64,000 nucleotides of DNA from Zobellia roscoffensis (lineage in GTDB: Bacteria; Bacteroidota; Bacteroidia; Flavobacteriales; Flavobacteriaceae), in contig NZ_JADDXT010000002.1 of NCBI RefSeq assembly GCF_015330165.1, positions 804,504-868,503 of the forward strand. Direction: 5' to 3'. Under the pieces are notes generated by a model. That model saw only the letters and a list, made by a program, of their open reading frames with translations, was not told where the DNA came from and did no database searches. How positions within the stretch are numbered: position 1 is the stretch's first letter; each line of letters begins with the position of its first letter. The translations under genes were made by a program, and so were the position numbers. Below, piece by piece: positions 16,523 through 25,385 of the stretch.

Positions 16523-18541
16523 CTATTTTCTAACTATTCTAGCTACCCATCCGCCTCCAGGAGCCAAATGAATGGTCTTTTTGTCCGATGGGGTCACTTC
16601 TAATTCTAATCTTTTATAATCCTCTGCAAATCGATTCGCATTTACCCCATCTTGATATAAAGTCATGGTATAAGAGCCTTCGTTTAAAAATGAAAAATCA
16701 ATCTCTAAATCACGGGCAGTCCAATCTGTCATTGCACCCACGTACCAATCATCACCTGATTTTCGAGCCACAACTATGTAATCCGAAAATTGGGCATCTA
16801 AAGCAATTGTTTTGTCCCACACCGTAGGTACAACTGATAAAAATTCCATAGCTTCTGTTTCCTTCAAATATCTTGAAGGAGTATCCGCCAACATCTGTAA
16901 CGGACTTTCATACACTACGAACATTGCCAACTGATGACAACGCGTACCTAAGGACATTGGCCTTTCAAAAATTGGACTATGATTTTCCTTTTGTGCATTT
17001 GCCATCGCCCCAGGAGTATAATCCATTGGACCAGCCAACATCCTTGTGAAAGGAATAATTAAGTTATTTTCTGGATTAGCCAACGTGCTCCCTTTGTTTT
17101 GCTCTAACCCCAACACACCTTCACTTGTAATTACATTTGGATATGCCCTGCGTAGACCTGATGGTTTATAAGACCCATGAAAGTCAACAAGCAATTTTCG
17201 TTTTGCAGCTCCTCTCGCTACTTTTTCATAATAGTTGACCATCCATTGGTCATCCCTTTTCATGAAATCGACCTTAATTCCTTTAATGTCCCAACTTTGG
17301 AATTTATCCATCGCATCTTCAAACTGGTCTTCCAGTGCTTTCCATGTTACCCAAAGTATGATTCCAACCCCTTTTTCTTTTCCATACTGAATTAATTCTT
17401 CCATTCGTATAGCATCAACAGGATTTAGCAAGTCTCCGGTTTCAATATCATACCATCCCTCATCGATAATGATGTACTCTATATTGGATCGAGAGGCAAA
17501 ATCAATGTAATATTTATATGTTTCCGTATTAAAGCCCGATTTAAAATCTACTCCATATACATTATTGGCGTTGTACCAGTCCCAAGAGGCTTTTCCGGGC
17601 TTGACCCAGTCCATATCTATTTCATTTTGCTCTCTAGACAGTAGGTACACCAATTCATTTTCTATAAGTTCTGTATCATCATCGGATATAACCATGAGGC
17701 GCCAAGGATATGTTCTTTTTCCTTGGGTTTTAGCCATAAACGGTTCTCTTTCTACAACCTTCACATCTCTATCCCTAGGTCTTATTGTTTTTAAAGGGTA
17801 ATAAGGAAAAACAGCTTTTAAAGAATTTCCATCGCCTTTCTTCAAATAAAAACCAGGATAGTCATACAAATCCGCTTCCGTAATGGCTAATTTCACCCCA
17901 TTATTTACATGCATCAAAACAGGTAAACAAGACATCTCTTTTTGCGGTAAACCATCTAATGAATATTGAAAAGACGTTCTTTCTTGATGGGAGAAAAAAC
18001 CGTCCGATATTGGAAAATTTCCTTTAAAATTCTCAGGAAAATTATAAACCAGTTCTTCCTCATCTACTTGAGCATCTTTCTTTAATGTGGTTTCTATTCT
18101 ATATGCAACGCCATCATTATAAGCTCTGAACCTTACCCCAAAGTTCCCTTTAAAAGTTAGGTTCAACTGATTGTAATTTTCAACTATCTCAGCCCTTTTC
18201 ACTCTTACCACCGGTTCAATTACACGGTCTACCGTAACACTATTTTGTTTTTTAATTTTTGGATTTTCCCCTAATTGCATTCCATTTATCGTAATTGAAA
18301 TTGGAGAAAAGCTTAGCACTTCTTCCCCTTTATGCAACACCCTATAAGATATATTATCGCCAATACGTATTTGAACTTCATTGTTTCCTGCTGGGGACTT
18401 TAAAGTAAATTCCTGACCTGCAACCTGATTAATAAAAAGTAATACAACACTAAAAAAGGAAAGACCTATTTTTTTTAAATTACAGTTTGTATTTCTAAAA
18501 ATGTAAAACATAATCTTAAATGCTTTTTGCATATGAATCAT
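16523..18541 (-). CDS. GH97 glycoside hydrolase, retaining alpha-galactosidase type
   Basis: A 672-residue periplasmic enzyme. After a signal peptide (hydrophobic IGLSFFSVVLLFINQVAG, cleavage near AGQ) comes the GH97 N-terminal beta-sandwich (about 45-300), a TIM barrel (about 310-590) and a C-terminal beta domain. D425 in GIKVDFMKRDD stands where retaining GH97 alpha-galactosidases have their nucleophile; inverting SusB-type alpha-glucosidases have Gly there. E474 in ITSEGV is the likely acid/base. The start at 18541 overlaps the upstream gene by 26 bases; Met 4 and Met 11 (18511, 4 bases after that gene's stop) are alternatives. Context suggests galactosylglycerol-type substrates; alpha-galactosides in general are possible. 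Confidence 0.88.
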   Translation of the reverse strand: MIHMQKAFKIMFYIFRNTNCNLKKIGLSFFSVVLLFINQVAGQEFTLKSPAGNNEVQIRIGDNISYRVLHKGEEVLSFSPISITINGMQLGENPKIKKQNSVTVDRVIEPVVRVKRAEIVENYNQLNLTFKGNFGVRFRAYNDGVAYRIETTLKKDAQVDEEELVYNFPENFKGNFPISDGFFSHQERTSFQYSLDGLPQKEMSCLPVLMHVNNGVKLAITEADLYDYPGFYLKKGDGNSLKAVFPYYPLKTIRPRDRDVKVVEREPFMAKTQGKRTYPWRLMVISDDDTELIENELVYLLSREQNEIDMDWVKPGKASWDWYNANNVYGVDFKSGFNTETYKYYIDFASRSNIEYIIIDEGWYDIETGDLLNPVDAIRMEELIQYGKEKGVGIILWVTWKALEDQFEDAMDKFQSWDIKGIKVDFMKRDDQWMVNYYEKVARGAAKRKLLVDFHGSYKPSGLRRAYPNVITSEGVLGLEQNKGSTLANPENNLIIPFTRMLAGPMDYTPGAMANAQKENHSPIFERPMSLGTRCHQLAMFVVYESPLQMLADTPSRYLKETEAMEFLSVVPTVWDKTIALDAQFSDYIVVARKSGDDWYVGAMTDWTARDLEIDFSFLNEGSYTMTLYQDGVNANRFAEDYKRLELEVTPSDKKTIHLAPGGGWVARIVRK

Positions 18542-19844
18542 TCAATAGGTCTATTAGAAGTGCTGCACTCCATGAGAAATTGTCCCCACCGTATCCTTTT
18601 CGGGTTTCTTCTCCGGTATCTTTTCTACAATCGAAATACTCAAAAAAGCCATCACGCTCCACAAGGTCAATTGAATCTTGCTTAACGCGCTCTGCAATCT
18701 CTTTATACCCGTAATCTTTCAATCCGCGGTACAGCATCCAATTCATATTGATCCAGACGGGACCTCTCCAGTATTTTCTAGGATTAAAGCGGTCATCAGT
18801 GGGGTCAAAAGATGCACATAAATATTTATCATCACCTCCAAAACGCTCCATCATGGTATTGACCAAAACTTCGGCTCTTTCTTTGCTAGGAATAGCAGCA
18901 AACAACGGAGAGAAAGATGAAGATGAAATATGGCGAATTGGTTTTTCATTTCTTAAATCATAATGCACGTAAGCGCCCAATTCCGTATCGAACAACTTCT
19001 CATTAAACGAAGCGATGCTCTTTTCTTGATTTTTACGGAGGTAGGCTATTTTATCTTCATGGCCACCAATCAATTCATATAGCTCCATTAATGCTTGATT
19101 GGACTTGATGAGCATGGCATTAAACAAAGGGTCTTGTACCAAAAAAGGAGATAATTCAGCAATTTTGGCATCATCATAATTGTTTTGCTTGGCTATATCA
19201 ATGATGTACAGGTAGTGGTCATACTCCCTTTTAGAAGGTCGCTGAGAGGCGTCTACATGTGTAGTATCTTTTCGCTCAAAAGTATATTCTGGCGGATTCA
19301 TAGTATCCCAGATATCATCCCACACCGGAGAATTATCCGTACCCGACTCCCAGTTGTGATAAATGTACATAAGACCTTCATTCTGCGGATCACGATTCTC
19401 GTAGAAATACACATGATTGTCATACACCTTATCTATCTGACTTTTAATAAAGTCCAACATATCTTCTTTATCATCAACAATATTGAGCATATCTTGAAGA
19501 ATAAACCCCGTAACCGGAGGTTGGGTCATTCCTGTAGATTTATATTTTTTAGATGAAAGCGGATGCACATCCGACCTGTGGAAATCGTGGCCTGGAAAAT
19601 AAGAATCGTCATCTGTGTGAAACACAATATGCGGTATAAAACCATTGCCCCATTGTGAATTCAACAAGGTCTCTATTTCTTTTTTTGCGTGATCTACATT
19701 GTAATGGGCAAGACCTACCGCAATAAAACCGCTATCCCATTTCCATTGAAAAGGATAAAGTCCTTTACTAGGGATGGTAAAACCTCCATCTTGAAAATTA
19801 GCGTCTAAAATGTCTTGTGCCCTTTTTATAAAATTTTTGCTCAT
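18516..19844 (-). CDS. GH63-like (MGH1-like) hydrolase, probable mannosyl- or glucosylglycerate hydrolase
   Basis: A 442-residue (alpha/alpha)6-barrel enzyme without signal peptide, so cytoplasmic. YPFQWKWDSGF near the start, TQPPVTGF, WESGTDNSPVWD, YWRGPVWINMNWMLYRGL and the final GGDNFSWSAALLIDLL are the family motifs of GH63 and its mannosylglycerate hydrolase branch. D170 in ESGTDNSP and E402 in GFFEYFD are the likely general acid and base. The length (about 440) fits MgH/GgH, which are far shorter than eukaryotic GH63 glucosidases. Nearby glycerate kinase matches one expected product. The frame is open to 19877, but Met at 19844 aligns with the family. Substrate is inferred. Confidence 0.82.
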   Translation of the reverse strand: MSKNFIKRAQDILDANFQDGGFTIPSKGLYPFQWKWDSGFIAVGLAHYNVDHAKKEIETLLNSQWGNGFIPHIVFHTDDDSYFPGHDFHRSDVHPLSSKKYKSTGMTQPPVTGFILQDMLNIVDDKEDMLDFIKSQIDKVYDNHVYFYENRDPQNEGLMYIYHNWESGTDNSPVWDDIWDTMNPPEYTFERKDTTHVDASQRPSKREYDHYLYIIDIAKQNNYDDAKIAELSPFLVQDPLFNAMLIKSNQALMELYELIGGHEDKIAYLRKNQEKSIASFNEKLFDTELGAYVHYDLRNEKPIRHISSSSFSPLFAAIPSKERAEVLVNTMMERFGGDDKYLCASFDPTDDRFNPRKYWRGPVWINMNWMLYRGLKDYGYKEIAERVKQDSIDLVERDGFFEYFDCRKDTGEETRKGYGGDNFSWSAALLIDLLNDSYAKSI

Positions 19845-19924
19845 AACATACGTAATATAAAAACACACTGGCAGCAAGCCACCGCCAATGTGTCTCTGAA
19901 TTAAAAACTAAACTCAAATGGTTT

Positions 19925-22603
19925 TTAGAAATTGAAGGTAGCCGTCAAGAAAAATCTTCTTGGAAGAATAGGACGACCAACAAAGAACTCAGACTCCGTC
20001 TCACCTGCAGCACCTGCTCTTGGGTTACCCTCTGTTACACCATCACTATCAAAAAGATTGAAGACGGAGAACCCTAAACGAACCGACTGGTTTTCTTCTG
20101 GCTTCCCAAAAGTGTAACCTGCCCCCAGTCTACCGATAGGAATAGCATCTAATTCTATGTCATTGAGATCTGAAGAATACTTGCTACCCGTGTAGTTGAA
20201 ACCAAAATTAGCATCCACTTTACTGTTATCATAGTAAGCTCCTAAAGAGCCCAAGAAATTAGGTTGTCTAGACAACTCGTTGCCCACATTTGTTTCGGCA
20301 GATGTACCGTTCACTAAATCAAAATCTATATTTTTAGTGATTTCGTGAGCTTGGTACGTAGCAGTACCTCGAAGGCTTAAATTATCAACTACCCTATAAT
20401 CACCCGTAGCCTCTACACCAATAGTTCTGGTATCCTGTTCTGAACGAGTCTCATCAATTAACTGACCACCAATAATGGCCTGTCTAATTTTTACTCTGTC
20501 CTTTAATGAAACATAGTAAGCGGCAACAGACCCAGAAAACTTAGAAGAACCAAATTTAGCACCCGCCTCAAACTGTATAATATTTTCTGCATCATAAGGA
20601 CTTTCACTGATACCTGCAACCGGAACAAAAGTTCGTATTTGCGGAAAAAAATATCCTTTAGAAAAGTTAGCGTATAAATTGGTTACATCAGTTAATTCAT
20701 AAAGAGCTGCCAAGGAAGCCGCCCATCCGGAAGCCTCTACCGATGCCCTTATGAAGCTACCATCAGCAGTCTGCACATCACTCAATTCAGTGGTCAATTC
20801 AGGGTTGTCATAAACAGTATCACTCATTAATCCCCCTTTGCTGTATTCTCCATCAGTATGCTCATATCTAAAACCAACATCAAAACGCCATCTGTCAAAA
20901 ATCATCTCATCGGTAAGGTAAAAAGCTAATCTGTTTTGAGATAAGAAATTATTTGAAGTTTGACCGATACGGTCGTATAAACCTCCTTCTGAATACACTA
21001 CATTCTCTCCACCTGCATCGGTATAATTTAAGTTTACCAATCTCGGTGCATTATTGAATTCAGACAATACGCTATACTGGTAATTTACATCTTCAGCTTC
21101 TGTACGTGCTATGAAAGTACCAACCGTTATGTTATGACTTCCGCCATTCATTGTTTCAATACTTTTAGTCAAAGAAGCTTCTCCCGAGTAATCCGTCATT
21201 GGACGTAAACGATCTACATGAAGATTATCTATTACCAAATCTGAACCGTTTATTTGAGAATTAGGGTTGCCACTTTGGTATTGCGCAGAGTACCCCTGAT
21301 TTCCAGGAGCAATGCTCTCTACATAATTATCCAAAGTAATTGGGTTTGGATTGTTACCGCTTCCTCCAACATATAACGCAAAATTATGCTTGTAATTGGC
21401 ATACCTTACCTTTGATTTAAATCTTAAATCATCTTCAAACCTATAGTCAAAATCGGCCATTAAATATCCCCCAGTAGTAGAAACACCATCTGCAATTGGG
21501 CTATTGTACGTACCACCCGGCGTAAGGAAAGAAGTATTTGCTAATTCCCCTGTCAACAACTGCTCTACCGGTTCTCCATCATTTCCGGCCAAACGCTCTC
21601 TACTTCCTCCTGATAAAGGAATAGGGAGGTAGTACTGGGCCTTATCATTTATAAACTGACCATGTACGGTAAATGTACCTTTATCAAATTTCTTCTTGAT
21701 ATTAGCCCTGAACTGCACCCCTTTTGTAGGCAAACCTGTATCTATAGGACCACGGTCATGTCTTACAAAACCTGTAAAAGCATAGTAGGTATTTGAGTCT
21801 TCTCCACCCAATTGGCCGCCTGTATAGAAATCGGTTTTTAAACGTCCCATATTGGCAACTTCAAGGTTTATTACATTACCAGGATTGGTGTCCCCCGTTT
21901 TACTTGTATAGTTAATGATACCCGCTACAGAACCTGCACCGTATAAGATGGCAGAACCACCACGAACAAATTCCACTCCTTTAAAGCCAATATCCGGTCT
22001 TGCGTAAACATCATGAGCAGAAGAGTTAAGGCCAAACGTACTCATTAATGGCATCCCATCGTATTGTAACGGGTTAAACACATATTGACCACCAGAAGGA
22101 AGCCCTCTAACAAATACGTTGGTAGCCGTTTCACCACCACCACCTTCAGCGGTAATACCTGGCACACTTCTTAAAATATCTGCCTGACTGTTAGCTGATA
22201 GTTTGGTTATCTCTTTCATTTTTACCGAGCTGATAGATAAAGGCGCCTGCTTTTGAGATCTGAATGTACTAGACGCCGTTAAAACAACCTCATCTAGCTG
22301 CTGACCGCCTTCTTGAAGCACAAAATCTACCGTTAATGCTGCTCCGTCTAAATCAACCGGCTTATCCAAAGTGGTAAAGCCTAAATATGAAGTTCTCAAT
22401 ACTTGACTGCCTTCTAGGTCTGTTGAGAATGTATAGTTACCATCAAAATCAGATGTGGTACCAGAAGTACTTCCTGCTATTATAATATTTGCTCCCGGAA
22501 TAGGTTCTCCGGCAATGTCCGTAATGGTACCGGAAACTCCGGTCTGGGCAAAAGCACCAGTACCTAAAAGAAGGCCGAATACCGCAAAAATTACTTTCTT
22601 CAT
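19925..22603 (-). CDS. TonB-dependent outer-membrane receptor
   Basis: An 892-residue outer-membrane transporter. A signal peptide (to AFAQ, residue 20) is followed by a carboxypeptidase-like regulatory domain (about 22-110; ISGTITDIAGEPIPGANIII-type start), a plug domain (about 115-235, with ADILRSVPGITAEGG) and a 22-strand barrel ending in Phe. It is not of the SusC length and has no SusD partner, as in receptors for small ligands such as siderophores, oligosaccharides or glycosides. Its divergent LacI regulator and the downstream glycosidase genes argue for a small sugar or glycoside. It heads the operon; the next gene starts about 80 bases after it. Confidence 0.92.
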   Translation of the reverse strand: MKKVIFAVFGLLLGTGAFAQTGVSGTITDIAGEPIPGANIIIAGSTSGTTSDFDGNYTFSTDLEGSQVLRTSYLGFTTLDKPVDLDGAALTVDFVLQEGGQQLDEVVLTASSTFRSQKQAPLSISSVKMKEITKLSANSQADILRSVPGITAEGGGGETATNVFVRGLPSGGQYVFNPLQYDGMPLMSTFGLNSSAHDVYARPDIGFKGVEFVRGGSAILYGAGSVAGIINYTSKTGDTNPGNVINLEVANMGRLKTDFYTGGQLGGEDSNTYYAFTGFVRHDRGPIDTGLPTKGVQFRANIKKKFDKGTFTVHGQFINDKAQYYLPIPLSGGSRERLAGNDGEPVEQLLTGELANTSFLTPGGTYNSPIADGVSTTGGYLMADFDYRFEDDLRFKSKVRYANYKHNFALYVGGSGNNPNPITLDNYVESIAPGNQGYSAQYQSGNPNSQINGSDLVIDNLHVDRLRPMTDYSGEASLTKSIETMNGGSHNITVGTFIARTEAEDVNYQYSVLSEFNNAPRLVNLNYTDAGGENVVYSEGGLYDRIGQTSNNFLSQNRLAFYLTDEMIFDRWRFDVGFRYEHTDGEYSKGGLMSDTVYDNPELTTELSDVQTADGSFIRASVEASGWAASLAALYELTDVTNLYANFSKGYFFPQIRTFVPVAGISESPYDAENIIQFEAGAKFGSSKFSGSVAAYYVSLKDRVKIRQAIIGGQLIDETRSEQDTRTIGVEATGDYRVVDNLSLRGTATYQAHEITKNIDFDLVNGTSAETNVGNELSRQPNFLGSLGAYYDNSKVDANFGFNYTGSKYSSDLNDIELDAIPIGRLGAGYTFGKPEENQSVRLGFSVFNLFDSDGVTEGNPRAGAAGETESEFFVGRPILPRRFFLTATFNF

Positions 22604-22662
22604 AATTGTTGTTTTTAAAAGTTGAGTGAACTTGAGTTATTATTAATTTGTTAATACAAGAC

Positions 22663-22670
22663 CAAAACTA
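22663..22670 (-). promoter_or_regulatory. Promoter element (TAnnTTTG) of the TonB receptor gene
   Basis: TAGTTTTG on the minus strand, with TTTG at 22693-22696 upstream at a 22-base spacing, slightly long. The LacI-type operators lie about 20 bases further upstream. Confidence 0.45.
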
Positions 22671-22715
22671 TTTGAATATCATATTATTTCGACAAAAAAA
22701 TTGCAAATTTGTTAT

Positions 22716-22739
22716 GCAAACGTTACCGCAAACGTTTGC
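22716..22739. promoter_or_regulatory. Paired LacI-family operators
   Basis: GCAAACGTTTGC (22728-22739) is a perfect palindrome with the central CG of LacI/GalR operators, and GCAAACGTTACC (22716-22727) directly beside it is a second, imperfect copy. They lie between the divergent TonB receptor gene and the LacI regulator gene, about 60 bases before the latter, and are probably bound by that regulator, giving joint control and autoregulation. Confidence 0.75.
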
Positions 22740-22800
22740 AATTCATAATTTTATCATAAATAAATCTGCATTATACTGAAAATCAACACCTTTTTAGATT

Positions 22801-23826
22801 ATGAGCAAGAAGCACAACACCACTTTAAAGGATTTAGCCAAAGAATTAAAGCTTTCAATATCAACGGTTTCCAGAGCGCTAAATGACCACCCAGATATTA
22901 ACGCAACCACCAAGAAAAACGTTCATAACCTTGCTCGACACATGAACTATTCCCCCAATTTGTTCGCCAGAAGCTTTAGATCCCAAAAGACCAATATAAT
23001 TGGCGTAGTGGTTCCTAACATTTCTCATTACTTTACCTCGACCATCCTAAAGGGAATTCTTGAGGAAGCCGAAATACGTGGGTATCGGGTAATTATTTCA
23101 GAATCGAACAACAGCGAATCCAAACAAACCGAAATGCTGAATACCATGACCCAGTTTGGAGTGGATGGTATTTTGATGTCACTCACCCGAAAAACTACCA
23201 AAGTAGATGACCTGTTAAGAACTTTGAACCGCGTACCCATTGTGCTGTTCGATAAAGTATCGCAAAAAATACCATGTACACAGATTGTTATTGATGAAGA
23301 AGAGGCTGCTTTTAATGCCGTGGAACACCTTATTGAATTGGGTAAGGAACGTATAGCCATTATTAAAGAAACTGAAAATTCATACAACTCCGAAAAACGC
23401 TACGCCGGCTACTTGAGAGCACTAGAACACCATGGAATACCTATCAAGGAAAAAATAATTTTGAGTACGGAAGATATCTCTCTCATACATGGCAGACGTC
23501 TGACCAATATTCTCTTAAGCATGAAAAAGCGCCCCGATGCCATTTTTGCCATAACGGATAATGCTGCTATTGGAGCCATTAAAGCCCTCAATAAATTCAA
23601 AGTGAAAATTCCGGAAGAGATAGCCGTCGTAGGTTTTAGCAACTCGGCAAACTCAAAAATTATTCAGCCCGAATTAACCACTGTAGACCAGCCCGGTGAT
23701 AAAATTGGCCGTACTTCTGTAAAATACCTTATTGATGAAATTGAAAACCCAACAAACGATGTCATTACTAAAACGGTTGAAATAAAAACAACCTTAGTGG
23801 TTAGAGACTCTTCATTAAGAGCTTAG
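22801..23826 (+). CDS. LacI family transcriptional regulator
   Basis: A 341-residue repressor-type regulator. Residues 6-55 form the LacI helix-turn-helix (TLKDLAKELKLSISTVSRALN) with the hinge helix, followed by a periplasmic-binding-protein-like sensor domain (NIIGVVVPNISHYFTSTIL, FDKV, GFSNS near the end). It is divergent from the TonB receptor gene, and the LacI-type palindromes lie in between, so it most likely controls the glycoside operon and itself. The effector would be a sugar or sugar phosphate from that pathway. Confidence 0.93.
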   Translation: MSKKHNTTLKDLAKELKLSISTVSRALNDHPDINATTKKNVHNLARHMNYSPNLFARSFRSQKTNIIGVVVPNISHYFTSTILKGILEEAEIRGYRVIISESNNSESKQTEMLNTMTQFGVDGILMSLTRKTTKVDDLLRTLNRVPIVLFDKVSQKIPCTQIVIDEEEAAFNAVEHLIELGKERIAIIKETENSYNSEKRYAGYLRALEHHGIPIKEKIILSTEDISLIHGRRLTNILLSMKKRPDAIFAITDNAAIGAIKALNKFKVKIPEEIAVVGFSNSANSKIIQPELTTVDQPGDKIGRTSVKYLIDEIENPTNDVITKTVEIKTTLVVRDSSLRA

Positions 23827-23966
23827 CACACAAATTATGATAAACCTTGTTGACAAGCCGTTGTCACCCCACACCCTTTTCTTTGTATTCGAAAAAGGGT
23901 ACGCAAAGTAAGTTAACATCAAAAAAAATGAAATTCCGATATTTTTCAGGCCAACATCTGAAGTTT

Positions 23967-23974
23967 TATCTTTG
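23967..23974 (+). promoter_or_regulatory. Promoter element (TAnnTTTG) of the WYL regulator gene
   Basis: TATCTTTG, 19 bases before the ATG at 23994. It lies inside the longer open frame that begins at 23847 and therefore supports the downstream start. Confidence 0.5.
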
Positions 23975-23993
23975 GAATATATATCGCACTCTT

Positions 23994-24956
23994 ATGGGAT
24001 TGGATACCATTAACAGATTTGACCGCATAGTGGCCATACTCATTCAACTACAATCAAAACGGATAGTAAAAGCCCAGGAATTGGCTGATCGTTTTGACGT
24101 GAGCTTACGTACCATTTATAGAGATATTCGCTCTTTAGAAGCTTCGGGCGTACCCATTTCTAGCGAAGCTGGTGTAGGGTATTCCATAATGGAAGGCTAT
24201 CGTCTTCCCCCTGTTATGTTTACACGGGAAGAGGCAGGTAGTTTTGTTGCTGCTGAAAAATTGATGCAAAAATTTACGGACACCTCCTTAGGCTCTCACC
24301 ATAAATCTGCCATGTACAAGGTAAAGTCGGTGTTAAGAGGGAAAGAAAAAGATTGGATTTCCACTTTAGAGGCTCAGGTACTAATTGACCCAACACAAAC
24401 TCCTTTTGACGAAAACATACCCAACGCCCTAGAAATCCTCTTTGAAAGTATAGCAGATAAGAAACAGGTTTTTCTAAAGTATCATTCTTTGAATTCAGAA
24501 AAACCGTCTGACCGGTTTATTGAACCCGTAGGTCTATTTCATGAAAATAACTTTTGGTACGTATTAGGCTACTGCCTATTCCGGAAAGATTATAGACAAT
24601 TTAGGACAGATAGAATGCTACGCATTACAGGAACTGACAAACCTTTTACTCTAGAGCACGGAATGCTAGATGAGCATTTAAACAAGAGACCTGATAAAGA
24701 GAAAACTAAAATTGTTATTTCTGTTGACAAGAGTATTGCTCGCTATATTTCTACAGGAAGAAAACAGTATGGGTTCATTTCCGAAAAAATTAGAAAGGAT
24801 AAGGTTACAATGACCTTTATGACCTCAGATGTAGTTCATGGTTTTCCTAGGTGGTATTTAATGTTTGGGGACTATGCAGAGATTCTAGAACCAGAGAGTT
24901 TAAAAAAGCGAGTGATAGAGATTCTTAAAGAAGCACAAAACAGACTCCTAGACTAA
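23994..24956 (+). CDS. HTH-11/WYL domain transcriptional regulator (YafY family)
   Basis: A 320-residue cytoplasmic regulator. The N-terminal winged helix (RFDRIVAILIQLQSKRIV, then ADRFDVSLRTIYRDIRSLE) is HTH-11, and the middle and C-terminal parts are the WYL and WCX domains (LKYHSLNSEKPSDRFIEPVGL, NNFWYVLGYCL). WYL domains sense ligands such as nucleotides or nucleic acids. The open frame starts at 23847, but the first 49 codons lack family similarity and contain a promoter element, so the Met at 23994 is preferred. No obvious target gene is next to it; the following gene converges. Confidence 0.88.
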   Translation: MGLDTINRFDRIVAILIQLQSKRIVKAQELADRFDVSLRTIYRDIRSLEASGVPISSEAGVGYSIMEGYRLPPVMFTREEAGSFVAAEKLMQKFTDTSLGSHHKSAMYKVKSVLRGKEKDWISTLEAQVLIDPTQTPFDENIPNALEILFESIADKKQVFLKYHSLNSEKPSDRFIEPVGLFHENNFWYVLGYCLFRKDYRQFRTDRMLRITGTDKPFTLEHGMLDEHLNKRPDKEKTKIVISVDKSIARYISTGRKQYGFISEKIRKDKVTMTFMTSDVVHGFPRWYLMFGDYAEILEPESLKKRVIEILKEAQNRLLD

Positions 24957-24987
24957 TTTACAAAACCCCGTACACTAGGAAACAACC

Positions 24988-25335
24988 TCATTTGACATTC
25001 GCTTTTGCCAAGTTTTCTTCCGCCCTAAATTTTACGATTCTCTCAATTAACCTATACGGCATGGGTTCCCCCAGCGGAAACTGAACCGATCCTTTACCTT
25101 GTTTGTAATTTATCAACTCTTTAGCAAATGCCTTGTGTCCGGAAGGTGTAGCATAAAACCCAATATAATTTTTGTACGCAGCAAAATACACTAAAGGCCC
25201 ATGATATTTATGAGCCGGCATACCATAACTTATAGCTTCTTCGGCATTAGGCACAACACTTTTAATAGTTGTCCTTATGGCCTGTAAAACAACTTGTACG
25301 TTGTGAGGAAACTAGACAATATATGCATCTATATT
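24988..25335 (-). pseudogene. DUF1801 gene with nonsense codons at its 5' end
   Basis: An 88-residue open frame from a GTG at 25254 reads as the main part of a DUF1801 protein (PNAEEAISYGMPAHKYHGP, then YIGFYATPSGHKAF and KGSVQFPL). The family is normally about 110-115 residues. Reading on upstream in the same frame gives FPHNVQVVLQAIRTTIKSVV, then a TAG (25312-25314), then NIDAYIV, then a TAA (25336-25338). These segments match the usual N-terminus, of the form TIDEYIxxFPxxVQ, so the gene appears to carry one or two nonsense mutations. A shortened protein from the GTG remains possible. Confidence 0.6.
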
Positions 25336-25385
25336 TTATATACTGTGCCCATAATTTATCAGTACAGAAATTTAATCTAATAAAC

